From Allostella sp. ATCC 35155 (GTDB taxonomy: Bacteria > Pseudomonadota > Alphaproteobacteria > ATCC43930 > Allostellaceae), in the NCBI GenBank assembly GCA_006738865.1, contig AP019701.1, positions 1,546,001 to 1,610,000 on the forward strand: a stretch of 64,000 bases of DNA, read 5' to 3'. The notes beneath the pieces are model-generated. The model saw nothing but the letters and a program-made list of their open reading frames with translations. It made no database searches and was not told the DNA's origin. Below are positions 9,027-19,628 of this stretch, piece by piece. The translations under genes were made by a program, and so were the position numbers. The stretch's first letter is position 1, and every line of letters starts with the position of its first letter.

Positions 9027-10057
9027 AGCACCTCGCGATAGAGGGCGGGGTCGACGTTCCCGCCCGAGCAGACGACGGCGATGGTGCGGCCGGCGATCGC
9101 AATCCGGCCGGCCAGCACCGCGGCCAGCGCGACGGCGCCGCCCGGCTCGACCACGACCTTGAAGTGCCGGAACGCGAAGCGCATCGCCTCGGCGACCTCC
9201 GCATCGGTGACGACGAAGCCCCCGGCGAGGCGCCGGGCGTTGATGGTGAAGGTGATGCGGCCCGGCATCGGCGCCAGCAGGGCGTCGCAGAAGGAGCGCG
9301 CGGCGGGGTCGTTCTCGACCCAATCGGCCGCCGCGAGCGAACGGGTGGTATCGTCGAAGCCGGCCGGCTCGCAGCAATATACCGGCGTGCCGGGACTGCG
9401 CGCCGCGATCGCCGTCGAGACGCCGGCGACGAGCCCGCCGCCGCCCGCCGGCACCAGCACCGCATCCAGTGCAACCCCCTTGGCGGCGGCCTGCATCGCG
9501 ATCTCCAGCCCGCAGGTGCCCTGGCCGGCGATCACGTTCGGCTCGTCATAGGGGCGGATGATGGTGGCGCCGCGCTCCTGGGCCAGCCGCTCGCCGATCT
9601 CCTCCCGGCTCTCGGTATAGCGGTCGTAGAAGACCACCTCGGCGCCGTAGCCCCGGGTGTTGTCGACCTTGATCGCCGGCGCGTCGGCCGGCATGACGAT
9701 GAGCGCCGGGATGCCGGCCGCCTGGGCCGCCGCGGCGAGGCCCTGGGCATGGTTGCCGGACGAATAGGTGACGACCCCGCGCGCCCGCACGTCGGCAGGC
9801 AGGGCGGCGACGCTGTTGTAGGCGCCGCGGAACTTGAACGATCCGGTGCGCTGCAGCATCTCCGCCTTCAGCAGCAGCCGCCCGCCCAGGATCGCGTTGG
9901 CGGCCGGCACCTCCAGCAGCGGCGTCAGGACGGCCTCGCCGCGGATGCGCTCGGCCGCCTGCTCGACGGCCGAGATGTCCGGCGCCCCCTCGGCGAGCGG
10001 CGGCAGGCGCTCGGGCGGGATGATGGGCGCGGTCGCGAGCGCGGCATGGACGGTCAT
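9014..10057 (-). CDS. Threonine/serine dehydratase, PLP-dependent
   Basis: 347-aa fold-type II PLP enzyme that deaminates threonine (and serine) to 2-oxo acids. Schiff-base Lys75 in TGSFKFRGAYN, the Asn-loop SSGNHAQGLA, and the phosphate-binding GGGGLVAG loop are all present; a CSGGN motif sits near the C-terminus. There is no C-terminal ACT-like regulatory domain, so it resembles the short catabolic form or a serine/threonine racemase-dehydratase rather than full-length biosynthetic IlvA. Start 10057 (MTVHAALA) has a GGAG at proper distance. It is followed on the - strand by no further gene; upstream, 31 bp away, is the haloacid dehalogenase gene, so it may be read from the same transcript. 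Confidence 0.9.
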   Translation of the reverse strand: MTVHAALATAPIIPPERLPPLAEGAPDISAVEQAAERIRGEAVLTPLLEVPAANAILGGRLLLKAEMLQRTGSFKFRGAYNSVAALPADVRARGVVTYSSGNHAQGLAAAAQAAGIPALIVMPADAPAIKVDNTRGYGAEVVFYDRYTESREEIGERLAQERGATIIRPYDEPNVIAGQGTCGLEIAMQAAAKGVALDAVLVPAGGGGLVAGVSTAIAARSPGTPVYCCEPAGFDDTTRSLAAADWVENDPAARSFCDALLAPMPGRITFTINARRLAGGFVVTDAEVAEAMRFAFRHFKVVVEPGGAVALAAVLAGRIAIAGRTIAVVCSGGNVDPALYREVLAGG

Positions 10058-10088
10058 CGATGGCTCCGGTCGGAAGGATCGGCGGCGC

Positions 10089-10775
10089 TCAGAGCGCCAG
10101 CAGGGTCGGCAGCTGGTCGAGGCTGGTGACGGTGCCGGCCGGGCGGCCGGGCAGGCCTTCGGGCGGCTGGCCGGTGCGGTCGATATGGATCGCATGGAAG
10201 CCGAAGCAGGCGGCGCCCGATACGTCCCACGCATTGGCGGAGACGAAGCAGACTTCCGCGGGCTTGCAGGCGAAGCGCTCGCAGGCGAGGCCGTAGACCG
10301 AGGGATGGGGCTTGTAGGCGCCGACGGGATCGACCGAGAGGACGGCGTCGAGCAGGCGGCCGAGGCGGGCGGCCGAGACGGCGGCCGCGAGCATCGAGGG
10401 GCTGCCGTTGGAGAGGATCGCCGTCGGCCGCCCGGCTTCCTTGAGCCGGGCGAGGAGCGGCCGGGCGTCGGAATAGGCGTCGAGCTCGAGATAGCTCGCC
10501 ATCAGCCGGGCGCGCAGGCCTGGGTCGGCGATGGCAAGGGCCGCCAGCGCATGGTCGAGGGCGGCACCCGTGACGTGCCAGAAATCCTCGTAGCGGCCCA
10601 TCAGGGTGCGCAGCCACGTGTATTCGAGCTGCTTGCGCCGCCAGAGTTCGGTCAGCGGCTGGGTCCGCTCGCCCAGGATATCCTTCCATCGCCGTGCGGC
10701 GGCGGCGACGTCGAACAGCGTGCCGTAGGCGTCGAAGACGCAGACCCGGGTCTGCGCGAGCGTCTCTGCGCTCAT
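10089..10775 (-). CDS. Haloacid dehalogenase, type II
   Basis: 228-aa HAD-superfamily hydrolase of the L-2-haloacid dehalogenase type, which replaces the halogen of 2-haloalkanoates with hydroxyl by an Asp nucleophile. Nucleophile Asp15 in VCVFDAYGTLFD, motif II Ser in ILSNGS, motif III Lys in YKPHPSVY, and the type-II-specific VSANAWDVSGA (Ser, Asn and Asp) are present. Its ATG overlaps the stop of the lytic transglycosylase by 4 bases (ATGA), so the two are translationally coupled. The pairing with a cell-wall enzyme has no obvious logic; physiological substrate is unknown. Confidence 0.9.
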   Translation of the reverse strand: MSAETLAQTRVCVFDAYGTLFDVAAAARRWKDILGERTQPLTELWRRKQLEYTWLRTLMGRYEDFWHVTGAALDHALAALAIADPGLRARLMASYLELDAYSDARPLLARLKEAGRPTAILSNGSPSMLAAAVSAARLGRLLDAVLSVDPVGAYKPHPSVYGLACERFACKPAEVCFVSANAWDVSGAACFGFHAIHIDRTGQPPEGLPGRPAGTVTSLDQLPTLLAL

Positions 10776-12745
10776 CGCCGGAGGTCCGCCGAGAGCGCGA
10801 CTGGCGTGCCGGCCCCGGCCAGCCGCCAGCGATAGACCTGCAGATTCTCCATCACCCGCTGCACATAGTTGCGCGTTTCGCCGAAGGGGATCATCTCGAC
10901 CCAGTCGACCGGGTCGGTCTGGCCGGTCCGGGGGTCGCCATAATCCTGCACCCACTGGCGCGAGCGCCCGGGCCCGGCATTGTAGGCGGCGACGGCCAGG
11001 ATGTAGGAGCCCTCGAAGTTGCCCACCTGATCGGCGAGGTAGCGGCTGCCGAGCGCCACGTTGTAGCCGGGGTCGGCCGTCAGCCGCTGCGCCGAATAGG
11101 CTTCGCCGACCTGTCGGGCCAGCTGGCGGGCGGTCGCCGGCATCAGCTGCATCAGGCCGCGGGCGCCGGCGCTGCTGACGGCGGCGGGATCGAACATGCT
11201 CTCCTGGCGGATCACGGCATTGACCAGGGCCGGCTCGATATCAGCGGTGGCGGGCGTCATCTGGACCGGGAACGCCGCACCCGGGAGGTGGTAGCCGTCA
11301 TAGCCGGCGCGCTTGCCGGCGAGGACGGCGAGGTTCGGGTGTCCCGCCCGCTGGGCCAGGGTCGCGACCAGGGCATGCTCGACCGGCGTCTTGGCATCCA
11401 GCAGCAGGCGAAGGACGAACTGCCGCGCCGCCTGGGTCTCGCCGATCGCGACCAGCATCTCCGTCGCGATCGCCAGCTCGCGCGCGGCGAAGGCGGCGGC
11501 ATCCGCGGGGGACGGCTCCACGGCCGGGACGACGACCCAGTCCGGCGCGGTGGCGAGGCCGATGCGCTCGGCCGCCAGCTGCCCGTAATAGGTGGTGAGG
11601 TGGCGCGCCGCCCGCTGGTACTGCGCCATCGCCTGCGCGCGGTCGCCCGTTGCCTCGGCCGCCCGGCCCATCCAATAGGCGCCGCGGGCCGAGCTGATCG
11701 GCATGCTGACGGCCTTGTCCAGGCGGGTGAAGTGCTCCAGCGCCCGCGCCGGCTCGTTGCGGAAACGCAGCGCGATCCAGCCCGCCAGGAACTCCGCCTC
11801 GGCCAGCGGCGAGCCCTCGGTATAGCCATGCGTCGCGGCGATGCGATAGGCGGCCGCACTGTCACCCAGGCGCAGGGTGCGCCGGGCGAGGACGTTGCGC
11901 TCGACCCACCATGCGGCGGGGCGCACCTGCTCGGGCGGGCCGCTGGTCAGCAGCCGCGCGGCCGTCGCGTCGTCCTCGGCCCGCCGATAGTGGCGGACGA
12001 GATCGAAATAGAGGCCGGGATCGGCCCGTTCGGCGTCGGTCAGCGCGGCCAGGCCGTCGGTTCCGCGCCCGGCCCGCAGCCGCAGGCGCATCTCGGCGAT
12101 CCGCTGGCGCGAGGCGTCGACCAGCGGCAGCATCCGCTGCGCGCCGAGCGTCTCGTTGGCCCAGATCAGCCGGTCCAGCCGCTCGGCATGGTCGGCCGGT
12201 CGCAGCGCGGCCGAGAAGCGGGCGAGGAAATCCTGTTCCTCGTCGGCGCGCAGGCTGCCTTCGATCCAGGCCTTGCGCAGGACGGCGTTGCCGTCGTCGA
12301 TGCGGCCGAGGCGGATCAGCGCCGCGGCGTAGGCGACGCGGCCGGCATGGCTCTCGGGCGGCCGCCGGTCGAACCACGCGACGACGGTGGTGTCCGGCGC
12401 CGCCGGGTCCAACCGCTCCTCGATCAGCCGCTGCAGGCGGGTGGCACTGGGCCAGCCCGGGTTCGCCTCGAGGAAGGCCGCGATCTCCGCCGGGCTCGCC
12501 AGCAGGTCGTCGCGGGTCCATTCCAGCCAGCGCACCAGCTTGGCCGCGACCGGATGGCCGCTCGCCTCGGCGAGGCGCCGGGCATCGCCCCAGGTGCCGG
12601 TGCGGATCGCCTGTCCGGCCTCCTGCCAGACGGCGGCGACATCGGTCGGCAGCCCGCCCTGGGCGCGCGCCGGCAATGGCGCGGACGCGAGCAGAAGCGC
12701 CGCAACGGCGGCGACGGGAAGGGTGGCGAGGGCGCGGCGGATCAT
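10772..12745 (-). CDS. slt: Soluble lytic murein transglycosylase (Slt type)
   Basis: 657-aa periplasmic enzyme cleaving the MurNAc-GlcNAc bond of peptidoglycan to give 1,6-anhydro ends. Signal peptide MIRRALATLPVAAVAALLL ending PARAQ. A long helical superhelix (U-domain-like, about 40-480) is followed by a C-terminal SLT domain with catalytic Glu515 in NAVIRQESMFDP, then GLMQLMP and AAYNAGPG, the classic family-1 signatures. Start 12745 has GGGGA upstream; ATG 12769 is an alternative with no ribosome site. Stop overlaps the dehalogenase start by 4 bases. It begins 129 bp after the preceding desulfurase gene, beyond a large hairpin. Confidence 0.93.
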   Translation of the reverse strand: MIRRALATLPVAAVAALLLASAPLPARAQGGLPTDVAAVWQEAGQAIRTGTWGDARRLAEASGHPVAAKLVRWLEWTRDDLLASPAEIAAFLEANPGWPSATRLQRLIEERLDPAAPDTTVVAWFDRRPPESHAGRVAYAAALIRLGRIDDGNAVLRKAWIEGSLRADEEQDFLARFSAALRPADHAERLDRLIWANETLGAQRMLPLVDASRQRIAEMRLRLRAGRGTDGLAALTDAERADPGLYFDLVRHYRRAEDDATAARLLTSGPPEQVRPAAWWVERNVLARRTLRLGDSAAAYRIAATHGYTEGSPLAEAEFLAGWIALRFRNEPARALEHFTRLDKAVSMPISSARGAYWMGRAAEATGDRAQAMAQYQRAARHLTTYYGQLAAERIGLATAPDWVVVPAVEPSPADAAAFAARELAIATEMLVAIGETQAARQFVLRLLLDAKTPVEHALVATLAQRAGHPNLAVLAGKRAGYDGYHLPGAAFPVQMTPATADIEPALVNAVIRQESMFDPAAVSSAGARGLMQLMPATARQLARQVGEAYSAQRLTADPGYNVALGSRYLADQVGNFEGSYILAVAAYNAGPGRSRQWVQDYGDPRTGQTDPVDWVEMIPFGETRNYVQRVMENLQVYRWRLAGAGTPVALSADLRR

Positions 12746-12823
12746 GTCTGGTCGGTCCCCGATGGGCATTGTAGGGGCGCGGGCCTCGCGGCGCCAGCCT
12801 CGCGCCCCACCAGTTCGTATGGT

Positions 12824-12877
12824 TAGTGGGCCGATTCAACAGACGGAAGGGAACCTTCCGTCTGCATCGGACCACTA
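12824..12877. terminator. Large two-tier hairpin after the desulfurase gene
   Basis: Inner stem CAGACGGAAGG (12840-12850), loop GAA, CCTTCCGTCTG (12854-12864) is a perfect 11 bp. An outer stem pairs TAGTGGGCCGAT (12824-12835) with ATCGGACCACTA (12866-12877), 11 of 12 matching. The outer arm includes the stop codon of the desulfurase. Likely terminates the - strand maturation operon, although a T-run is lacking. Confidence 0.6.
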
Positions 12878-14100
12878 TCCGCGGAGGTGGCCGATCGCCT
12901 CGCCGAGGCCGTCGAGCAGCGCGTCGACGTCGCTGTCGTCGTTGTAGGGGGCGAGACTGGCGCGGACGGTGCCGATGAGGCCGAACCGTTCCATCAGCGG
13001 TTGGGCGCAATGGTGGCCGCCGCGCAGCGCGACGCCGTGGGTGGCGTCGACGAACTGGCAGACGTCGTGCGGGTGCAGCCCCTCCAGCGCGAATGAGACG
13101 ACGCCGAGCCGCTGCTGCAGCCCGGACGGGCCGAGCAGCCGGCAGCCGGGCAGGGCGGCCAGCCCGTCGAGGATGCGGCCGGTCAGGCGCATCTCGTGGG
13201 CGAGGATGGCCCCCCAGTCCTGCTCCGCCAGCCAGTCCAGCGCGACGCCGAGCCCGACCGCCTGGGCGATCGGCGGCGTGCCGGCCTCGAACTTGGCGGG
13301 AATGGGCGCCCAGCTCGATCCGGCGAAGCCGACATGACTGATCATCTCGCCGCCGCCGAGGAATGGCGGCATCGCCTCCAGCAGCTCGGCGCGGCCCCAG
13401 AGGACGCCGACGCCGTTCGGCCCGAAGGTCTTGTGGCCGGAGAAGGCGTAGAAATCGACGTCCAGGGCCGCCACGTCGAAGGGTCCGTGCGGCGCCCGCT
13501 GCGCGCCGTCGACCAGCACGCGGGCGCCGCTCGCGCGGGCGGCGGCGGCGATCCGTGCGAGGTCGGTGACGGCACCGGTGACGTTCGAGCAGTGGGCGAC
13601 GGCGACGAGCCGGGTGCGCGGCCCGATCCGCTCCTCGATCCCGTCGAGGTCGAGCCGGCCGTCCGGCGTCACCGGGATCACCCCCAGCCGCACCCCGCGC
13701 CGCATCTGGAGCAGCTGCCACGGCACGATGTTGCTGTGATGCTCCAGCTCCGAGACCAGCACCTCGTCGCCCTCGGCCAGCCCGTCGCCGAACGCGCGGG
13801 CGACGAGGTTGATGGCGCCGGTGGTGCCGCTGGTGAAGATCACCTCGCGCGGGGAGGGGGCGTTGATGTAGTGCGCGACGGCGTGGCGGGCGGTCTCGTA
13901 GGCCTCCGTCGCCGCCTCGGCGAGGCGGTGGACGCCGCGCTTCACGTTGGCACGCGCGGTCGAATCGTGCCGGGCGACGGCGTCGATGACGCGCTGCGGC
14001 ACCTGGGCCGAGGCGCCGCTGTCGAGATAATGCAGAGCCGGCCCGTCGAAGGGCGCGCGGAAGATCGGGAACTCGGCCCGGAAGGCTGCGGGGTCGAAGC

Positions 14101-14104
<4 letters not shown>
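12875..14104 (-). CDS. Class V aminotransferase, SufS-like cysteine desulfurase
   Basis: 409-aa PLP enzyme of the SufS (group II) cysteine desulfurase family, which takes sulfur from cysteine as an enzyme persulfide. PLP Lys225 in FSGHKTFGPNG, His in ELEHHSNIVPW, and the persulfide-carrying Cys366 in RGGHHCAQPL, the motif typical of SufS. The ATGA overlap (14101-14104) with the upstream molybdopterin protein makes it the last gene of the maturation operon. There are no sufBCD genes here, so a role in placing the terminal sulfido ligand on a molybdenum cofactor, as known for dedicated NifS-like partners of xanthine dehydrogenase, is a reasonable inference but unproven. Confidence 0.9.
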
Positions 14105-15729
<1,625 letters not shown>

Positions 15730-15745
15730 CGCCCGTGCCCCCGCC

Positions 15746-16450
15746 TCAGGCCGCCGCCGGCCCGGCGTGCAGGGTCTGGGTGATCTTGCCCAGGATCGCG
15801 ATGGCGATCTCGGCCGGCGAGACGGCACCGATGTCGAGCCCGACGGGCGCGTCGATGCGCCCGATCGCGTTGTCGCCGAAACCCAGCTCCTTCAGGCGCG
15901 CGACGCGGGCCGCATGGGTCTTCCGGCTGCCGAGCGCGCCGATGTAGAAGGCGGGCGAGCGCAGGGCCACCGCCAGCGCGGGGTCGTCCAGCTTCGGGTC
16001 GTGGGTCAGCGTCACGACGGCGGTGCGCACGTCGGGCTTCACCCGCTCCATCGCCTCGTCCGGCCAGTCGGTGTCGAGCGTCACCTGCGGGAAGCGGGCG
16101 TCGGTCGCAAAGCCGTGGCGCGGGTCGATGACGACGACCTGGTAGCCGGCGATCGCCGCCATCGGCACCAGCGGCTGGGCGATGTGCACCGCACCGACGA
16201 CGACGAGGCGCCGCGGCGGGTTGTAGACATTGACGAAGACCGCGCCCTGGCCCGTTTCGATGGTCCGGCCGCGGTCGTCGCGCAGCGCCTGGCGGACGGC
16301 GTCGAGCGCACCCGCATCCAGATGCAGGTCGCCCTCGGCGGTCTCGTACCCGACCAGCGCCTGCGCGCCGGACGCGAGATGGGTCGCCAGCGCGATAGGC
16401 GTCTTGGCCGCGCGGAGCCCGCGCAGTGCCTCCAGCGTCGCGTGCTTCAT
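15746..16450 (-). CDS. XdhC/CoxF family protein, Rossmann half
   Basis: 234-aa maturation factor of the XdhC family. XdhC-like proteins bind Moco, promote its sulfuration and insert it into molybdenum hydroxylases. This gene carries the C-terminal Rossmann domain (NPPRRLVVVGAVHIAQPL from about residue 77) and the end signature IGALGSRKTHAARVARL. The conserved XdhC/CoxI N-terminal block is encoded separately just upstream, overlapping by 4 bases. A split XdhC is common in Cox-type clusters, so this is not a frameshift: each half has its own start in an ATGA overlap. Confidence 0.9.
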   Translation of the reverse strand: MKHATLEALRGLRAAKTPIALATHLASGAQALVGYETAEGDLHLDAGALDAVRQALRDDRGRTIETGQGAVFVNVYNPPRRLVVVGAVHIAQPLVPMAAIAGYQVVVIDPRHGFATDARFPQVTLDTDWPDEAMERVKPDVRTAVVTLTHDPKLDDPALAVALRSPAFYIGALGSRKTHAARVARLKELGFGDNAIGRIDAPVGLDIGAVSPAEIAIAILGKITQTLHAGPAAA

Positions 16451-16764
16451 TCGACGCGCTCGACGAAGACCTGGACCTTGCCGCCGCAGGCCAGACCGAC
16501 GTCCCAGGCCTGTTCGTTGGTGATGCCGAAATCGAGCAGGCGTGGCTTGCCGTCCTCAATGCAGTCGAGCGCCTCGCGCACCACCGCGCCCTCGATGCAG
16601 CCGCCCGAGACGGAGCCGACGAAGCCGCCCGCCTCGTCGACCGCGAGCTGGCTGCCGACCGGCCGGGGCGAGGAACCCCAGGTCACGACGACGGTGGCGA
16701 GGGCAACCCCGCGCCCGTCCGCTCGCCAGTCATGCACCTGGTCCAGGATGTCCGGTTCGTTCAT
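16447..16764 (-). CDS. XdhC/CoxI N-terminal domain protein
   Basis: 105-aa protein made of only the XdhC_CoxI domain: VVTWGSSPRPVGSQLAV followed by GSVSGGCIEGAVVREA, whose Cys is conserved in the family. It overlaps both neighbours by 4 bases (ATGA at 16447-16450 and 16761-16764), so its translation is tied to CoxE and XdhC. It probably works with the Rossmann half as a two-piece XdhC. Confidence 0.9.
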   Translation of the reverse strand: MNEPDILDQVHDWRADGRGVALATVVVTWGSSPRPVGSQLAVDEAGGFVGSVSGGCIEGAVVREALDCIEDGKPRLLDFGITNEQAWDVGLACGGKVQVFVERVE

Positions 16765-18005
16765 GCGCGGGCTGCCTCCTTCCAGCGGCTGAGTTCGGCG
16801 GCGTTCACCGGCGCCGGGCGCCCGAGGGCCGCCGCCAGCGCGCCGAGGCTCTCCAGATTGTGGATCGGGCGGAACTCGTCGACATGCGGCATCATCGCCC
16901 GCATCCCCTGAGACTTGGGCTGGAAGGCGTCGTAGCGCAACAGCGGATTGAGCCAGATGAGGCGCCGGCAGGACTTGTGCAGCCGCTCCATCTCGATCGC
17001 GAGCCCGTCGGCCGCGTCGCGGTCGAGCCCGTCGGTGATCAGCAGCACGACGGCGCCCTGGCCCAGCACCCGCCGCGACCAGTCGCGGTTGAAGAGGTGC
17101 AGCGCCTTGCCGATGCGGGTGCCGCCCGACCAGTCGTCGACCATCTCGGCGATGCGGCCGAGCGCGAGGTCGATGTCGCGGTGGCGCAGGTAGCGGGTCA
17201 CGTTGCTGAGGCGGGTGCCGAAGAGGAAGGTGTGGACGCGGTCGCGGTCGTTGGTCAGCGCGTGCAGGAAATGCAGCAGCATCCGCGAATAGCGCGCCAT
17301 CGAGCCCGAGATGTCGCACAGCACGACCAGCGGCGGGTGCCGCCGCCGCCGCTCCTTGCGGCGCAGCGGGATGCTGCCGCCGCCGGAGCGCATGGCGGCG
17401 CGCAGGGTGGCGCGCAGGTCGGCGCGGGCGCCGCGCGGGTCGGGCCGGAAGCGGCGGATCGGCACGTCCATGATCGGCATGCGCATGCGCCCGATGATCG
17501 CCTTGGCCTGCGCCACCTCCTCGGCCGACATCGCCTCGAAATCCATGGTCTGGATCAGCTCGCGGTCGGACCAGGTGAGGGTGGCGTCGATCTCCAGCTC
17601 TTCTTCCTGGCGCTCGCGGGTGCGGTTCGGCCCGTCCTTGCCGTGCAGCGCCTCGGCGACCCGGCGAGAGAGGGGATCCTGCTCCTCGTCCTCCTTGCGG
17701 CCGACATTGGGCAGCAGCAGGCCCATCATCTTCTCGAGCAGCTCGGGGTTGCGCCAGAAGACGTGGAAGGCCTGGTCGAACAGCTCGCGATGTTCCTGCC
17801 GGTTCACGAAGACCGAGTGGAGCGTCCAGTAGAAGTCGCGCCGGTTGGTGATGCCGACCGCCGCGACCGCGCGGACGGCGTCGATGACCTTGCCGGGGCC
17901 GATCGGCAGGCCCGCCGCCCGCAGCGCGCGCGCGAAATGCATGAGGTTCGGGACGAGGCTGCCGCCGAAGTCCTCGCGCTGCGGCGGCCGGCGGGGAGCG
18001 TCCAT
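16761..18005 (-). CDS. VWA domain-containing CoxE-like protein
   Basis: 414-aa cytoplasmic protein of the CoxE family. In CO dehydrogenase maturation, CoxE works with the AAA+ ATPase CoxD. The N-terminal half is an all-helical region; the C-terminal half (about 215-400) is a von Willebrand A domain with an intact MIDAS: CDISGSMARYS (DxSxS), the Thr in SGGTRIG, and Asp in LLITDGLDRD. A basic patch RRKERRRR precedes the VWA domain. It starts 5 bp after the MoxR stop and overlaps the next gene by 4 bases. Confidence 0.92.
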   Translation of the reverse strand: MDAPRRPPQREDFGGSLVPNLMHFARALRAAGLPIGPGKVIDAVRAVAAVGITNRRDFYWTLHSVFVNRQEHRELFDQAFHVFWRNPELLEKMMGLLLPNVGRKEDEEQDPLSRRVAEALHGKDGPNRTRERQEEELEIDATLTWSDRELIQTMDFEAMSAEEVAQAKAIIGRMRMPIMDVPIRRFRPDPRGARADLRATLRAAMRSGGGSIPLRRKERRRRHPPLVVLCDISGSMARYSRMLLHFLHALTNDRDRVHTFLFGTRLSNVTRYLRHRDIDLALGRIAEMVDDWSGGTRIGKALHLFNRDWSRRVLGQGAVVLLITDGLDRDAADGLAIEMERLHKSCRRLIWLNPLLRYDAFQPKSQGMRAMMPHVDEFRPIHNLESLGALAAALGRPAPVNAAELSRWKEAARA

Positions 18006-18010
18006 CGTGG

Positions 18011-18925
18011 TCAGGCCGTGCCCGTCGCCGCCATCTCGGCCTTGACCTGGTTGAGGATGCGGTTGGCCTCGCTGCCCTGCACGCGGGCGATGTCGTCCTG
18101 GTACTTCAGCAGGGTGCCCAGCGTGTCGTTGACCGTGTCGCGGTCGAGTTCGAAGGAATCGAGCTGCATCAGCGCGTGCGTCCAGTCGATCGTCTCGGCG
18201 ACGCCGGGCAGCTTGAAGAGATCCATCTTGCGCAGCTCCTGGACGAAGCCGACGACCTGCTTCGACAGCGCCTCGCCGGCGCCGGGGCAGCGCACCTTCA
18301 GGATCTCCAGTTCGCGCCGCGCATTGGGATAGTCGACCCAGTAGTAGAAGCAGCGCCGCTTCAGCGCGTCGTGGATCTCGCGCGTGCGGTTGGAGGTGAC
18401 GATGACGATCGGCGGCGCGGCCGCCTTGATCGTGCCGATCTCCGGGATCGTCACCTGGTAGTCCGAGAGGACTTCGAGGAGATAGGCCTCGAACGGCTCG
18501 TCGGTGCGGTCCAGCTCGTCGATCAGCAGCACCGGCGGCCCGGCCGTGTCCGGCTCCAGCGCCTGCAGCAGCGGGCGGCGGATGAGGAACCGGTCGGAGA
18601 AGATCTCGTCCTCCATCGTCTCGCGCGCCGACCCGGCCGCCTCGCCGAGGCGGATCTCGATCATCTGCCGGGCATAGTTCCACTCGTAGACCGCGGACGC
18701 GACGTCCAGGCCCTCGTAGCATTGCAGGCGGATCAGCTTGCGGCCCAGCGTCTGGGCCAGCACCTTGGCGATCTCGGTCTTGCCGACCCCGGCCTCGCCC
18801 TCGAGGAAGAGCGGGCGGCCGAGCGACAGCGCGAGATAGACGGCGGTCGCGAGGCTGCGGTCGGCGACGTAGTTGGCCTGGCCGAGAAGCGCGAGCGTCT
18901 CGTCCACGGAAGCGGGAAGCGGCAT
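18011..18925 (-). CDS. MoxR/CoxD-type AAA+ ATPase
   Basis: 304-aa AAA+ ATPase of the MoxR family, first gene of the maturation operon. Walker A GEAGVGKTE (about residue 37-45), Walker B VLLIDELDR, sensor region IVTSNRTRE, and the MoxR-typical RRCFYYWVDYP are present. CoxD of Oligotropha, the closest well-studied relative, helps build the metal-sulfur active site of CO dehydrogenase. Start 18925 (MPLPASVDET) matches the family N-terminus; an upstream in-frame ATG would add non-homologous residues. It is divergent from the small DUF4406-like gene, leaving 153 bp for a promoter. Confidence 0.92.
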   Translation of the reverse strand: MPLPASVDETLALLGQANYVADRSLATAVYLALSLGRPLFLEGEAGVGKTEIAKVLAQTLGRKLIRLQCYEGLDVASAVYEWNYARQMIEIRLGEAAGSARETMEDEIFSDRFLIRRPLLQALEPDTAGPPVLLIDELDRTDEPFEAYLLEVLSDYQVTIPEIGTIKAAAPPIVIVTSNRTREIHDALKRRCFYYWVDYPNARRELEILKVRCPGAGEALSKQVVGFVQELRKMDLFKLPGVAETIDWTHALMQLDSFELDRDTVNDTLGTLLKYQDDIARVQGSEANRILNQVKAEMAATGTA

Positions 18926-19078
18926 CGGGAGCACGACCTTTCGAGCACGACCACATGGCAGCGGACTTCCGCCCGCCACCGGCCGGTAGGATCATCCAGG
19001 AAAGCTAGTGGCTGGGGCAGGCGGTTGCAACGCGGTCGGGCGCCGCGGGCAGGCGGGTCCGGACGATGGAGGGCGTCG

Positions 19079-19426
19079 ATGTGGATCATGGTGGCGGGTC
19101 CCTACCGGTCCGGCGCAGCCGACGAGGCGGCGCGGGCGGAGAACCTGCGCATCCTGAACGAAGCGGCGGTGGCGCTCCTGCGGGCGGGGCATGTGCCGGT
19201 GATCGGGGTCAACATGGCCCTGCCGATGATCGCGGCGGCCGGCGCCGACGATCGAGCCTATCGCGAGATCATGATGCCCCTGTCCCTGGCGCTCGCAGAG
19301 CGTTGCGACGCCTGCCTGCGGATCGGTGGCCCTTCGCGCGGGGCGGACGACGAGGTCGAGCGTTTCCGGGCTGCGGGGCGGCCGGTCTATCGCGCGCTGG
19401 CGGAGGTGCCGGGCGTAGGCGCCTGA
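19079..19426 (+). CDS. DUF4406 / nucleoside 2-deoxyribosyltransferase-like small protein
   Basis: 115-aa soluble protein opening MWIMVAGPYRSG, with a central VIGVNMALPMI segment and DACLRIGGPSRGADDEVERF near the end. This layout matches short DUF4406-type relatives of nucleoside 2-deoxyribosyltransferases, but a nucleoside substrate is not established. A strong GGAGGG Shine-Dalgarno 6 nt upstream fixes the start. It is a single-gene unit, divergent from the maturation operon and convergent with the DUF305 pair. Confidence 0.8.
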   Translation: MWIMVAGPYRSGAADEAARAENLRILNEAAVALLRAGHVPVIGVNMALPMIAAAGADDRAYREIMMPLSLALAERCDACLRIGGPSRGADDEVERFRAAGRPVYRALAEVPGVGA

Positions 19427-19472
19427 CACCAGCTCGGGCGCGCACCATGACTCATGGCGTCGGCCAGTGGCC

Positions 19473-19540
19473 GTGCGTCCCTCGACTTCGCTCGGGATGA
19501 GCAACATTTCTTAGTCAGAACAAAGACATCCCTCATCCCG
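19473..19540. repeat. Repeat element with hairpin, possible terminator
   Basis: CGGGATGAG (19493-19501) and CTCATCCCG (19532-19540) form a perfect 9-bp stem around a 30-nt AT-richer loop. The left flank, GTGCGTCCCTCGACTTCGCT at 19473-19492, resembles the arm of the inverted repeat at 32061, suggesting a dispersed extragenic palindrome family. It lies between convergent genes, so it could also end transcription. Confidence 0.55.
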
Positions 19541-19628
19541 ATGGGGCGTCGTCGGCCGGTGCATGGTCGCCGCAGCCGGCGGCCAGCAGGGCGAGGGCGA
19601 TGCCGCCATGGGCCATGCGCCGGTCCAT
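19533..19628 (-). CDS. 31-aa putative small lipoprotein coupled to DUF305 gene
   Basis: Short frame MDRRMAHGGIALALLAAGC followed by a 12-residue acidic tail. It has a basic start, a hydrophobic stretch and a perfect lipobox LAAGC, so it would yield a roughly 13-residue lipidated peptide after signal peptidase II. Its ATG overlaps the TGA of the DUF305 gene by one base (TGATG), the arrangement of translational re-initiation. Its 3' end runs into the 19473-19540 repeat, so it may be the truncated front of a longer lipoprotein. Small size makes it easy to over-call. Confidence 0.5.
   Translation of the reverse strand: MDRRMAHGGIALALLAAGCGDHAPADDAPSG

Noticed and set aside
7234-9474. Long - strand N-terminal extension of the TAXI protein frame (to 1074 codons)
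   Set aside because: It crosses the M23 gene antisense. The signal peptide and homology begin only at 7224-7233.
15746-16764. Split XdhC as a frameshifted pseudogene
   Set aside because: Each half has its own ATG in a regular ATGA overlap and complete domain, and two-piece XdhC is usual in Cox-type clusters.
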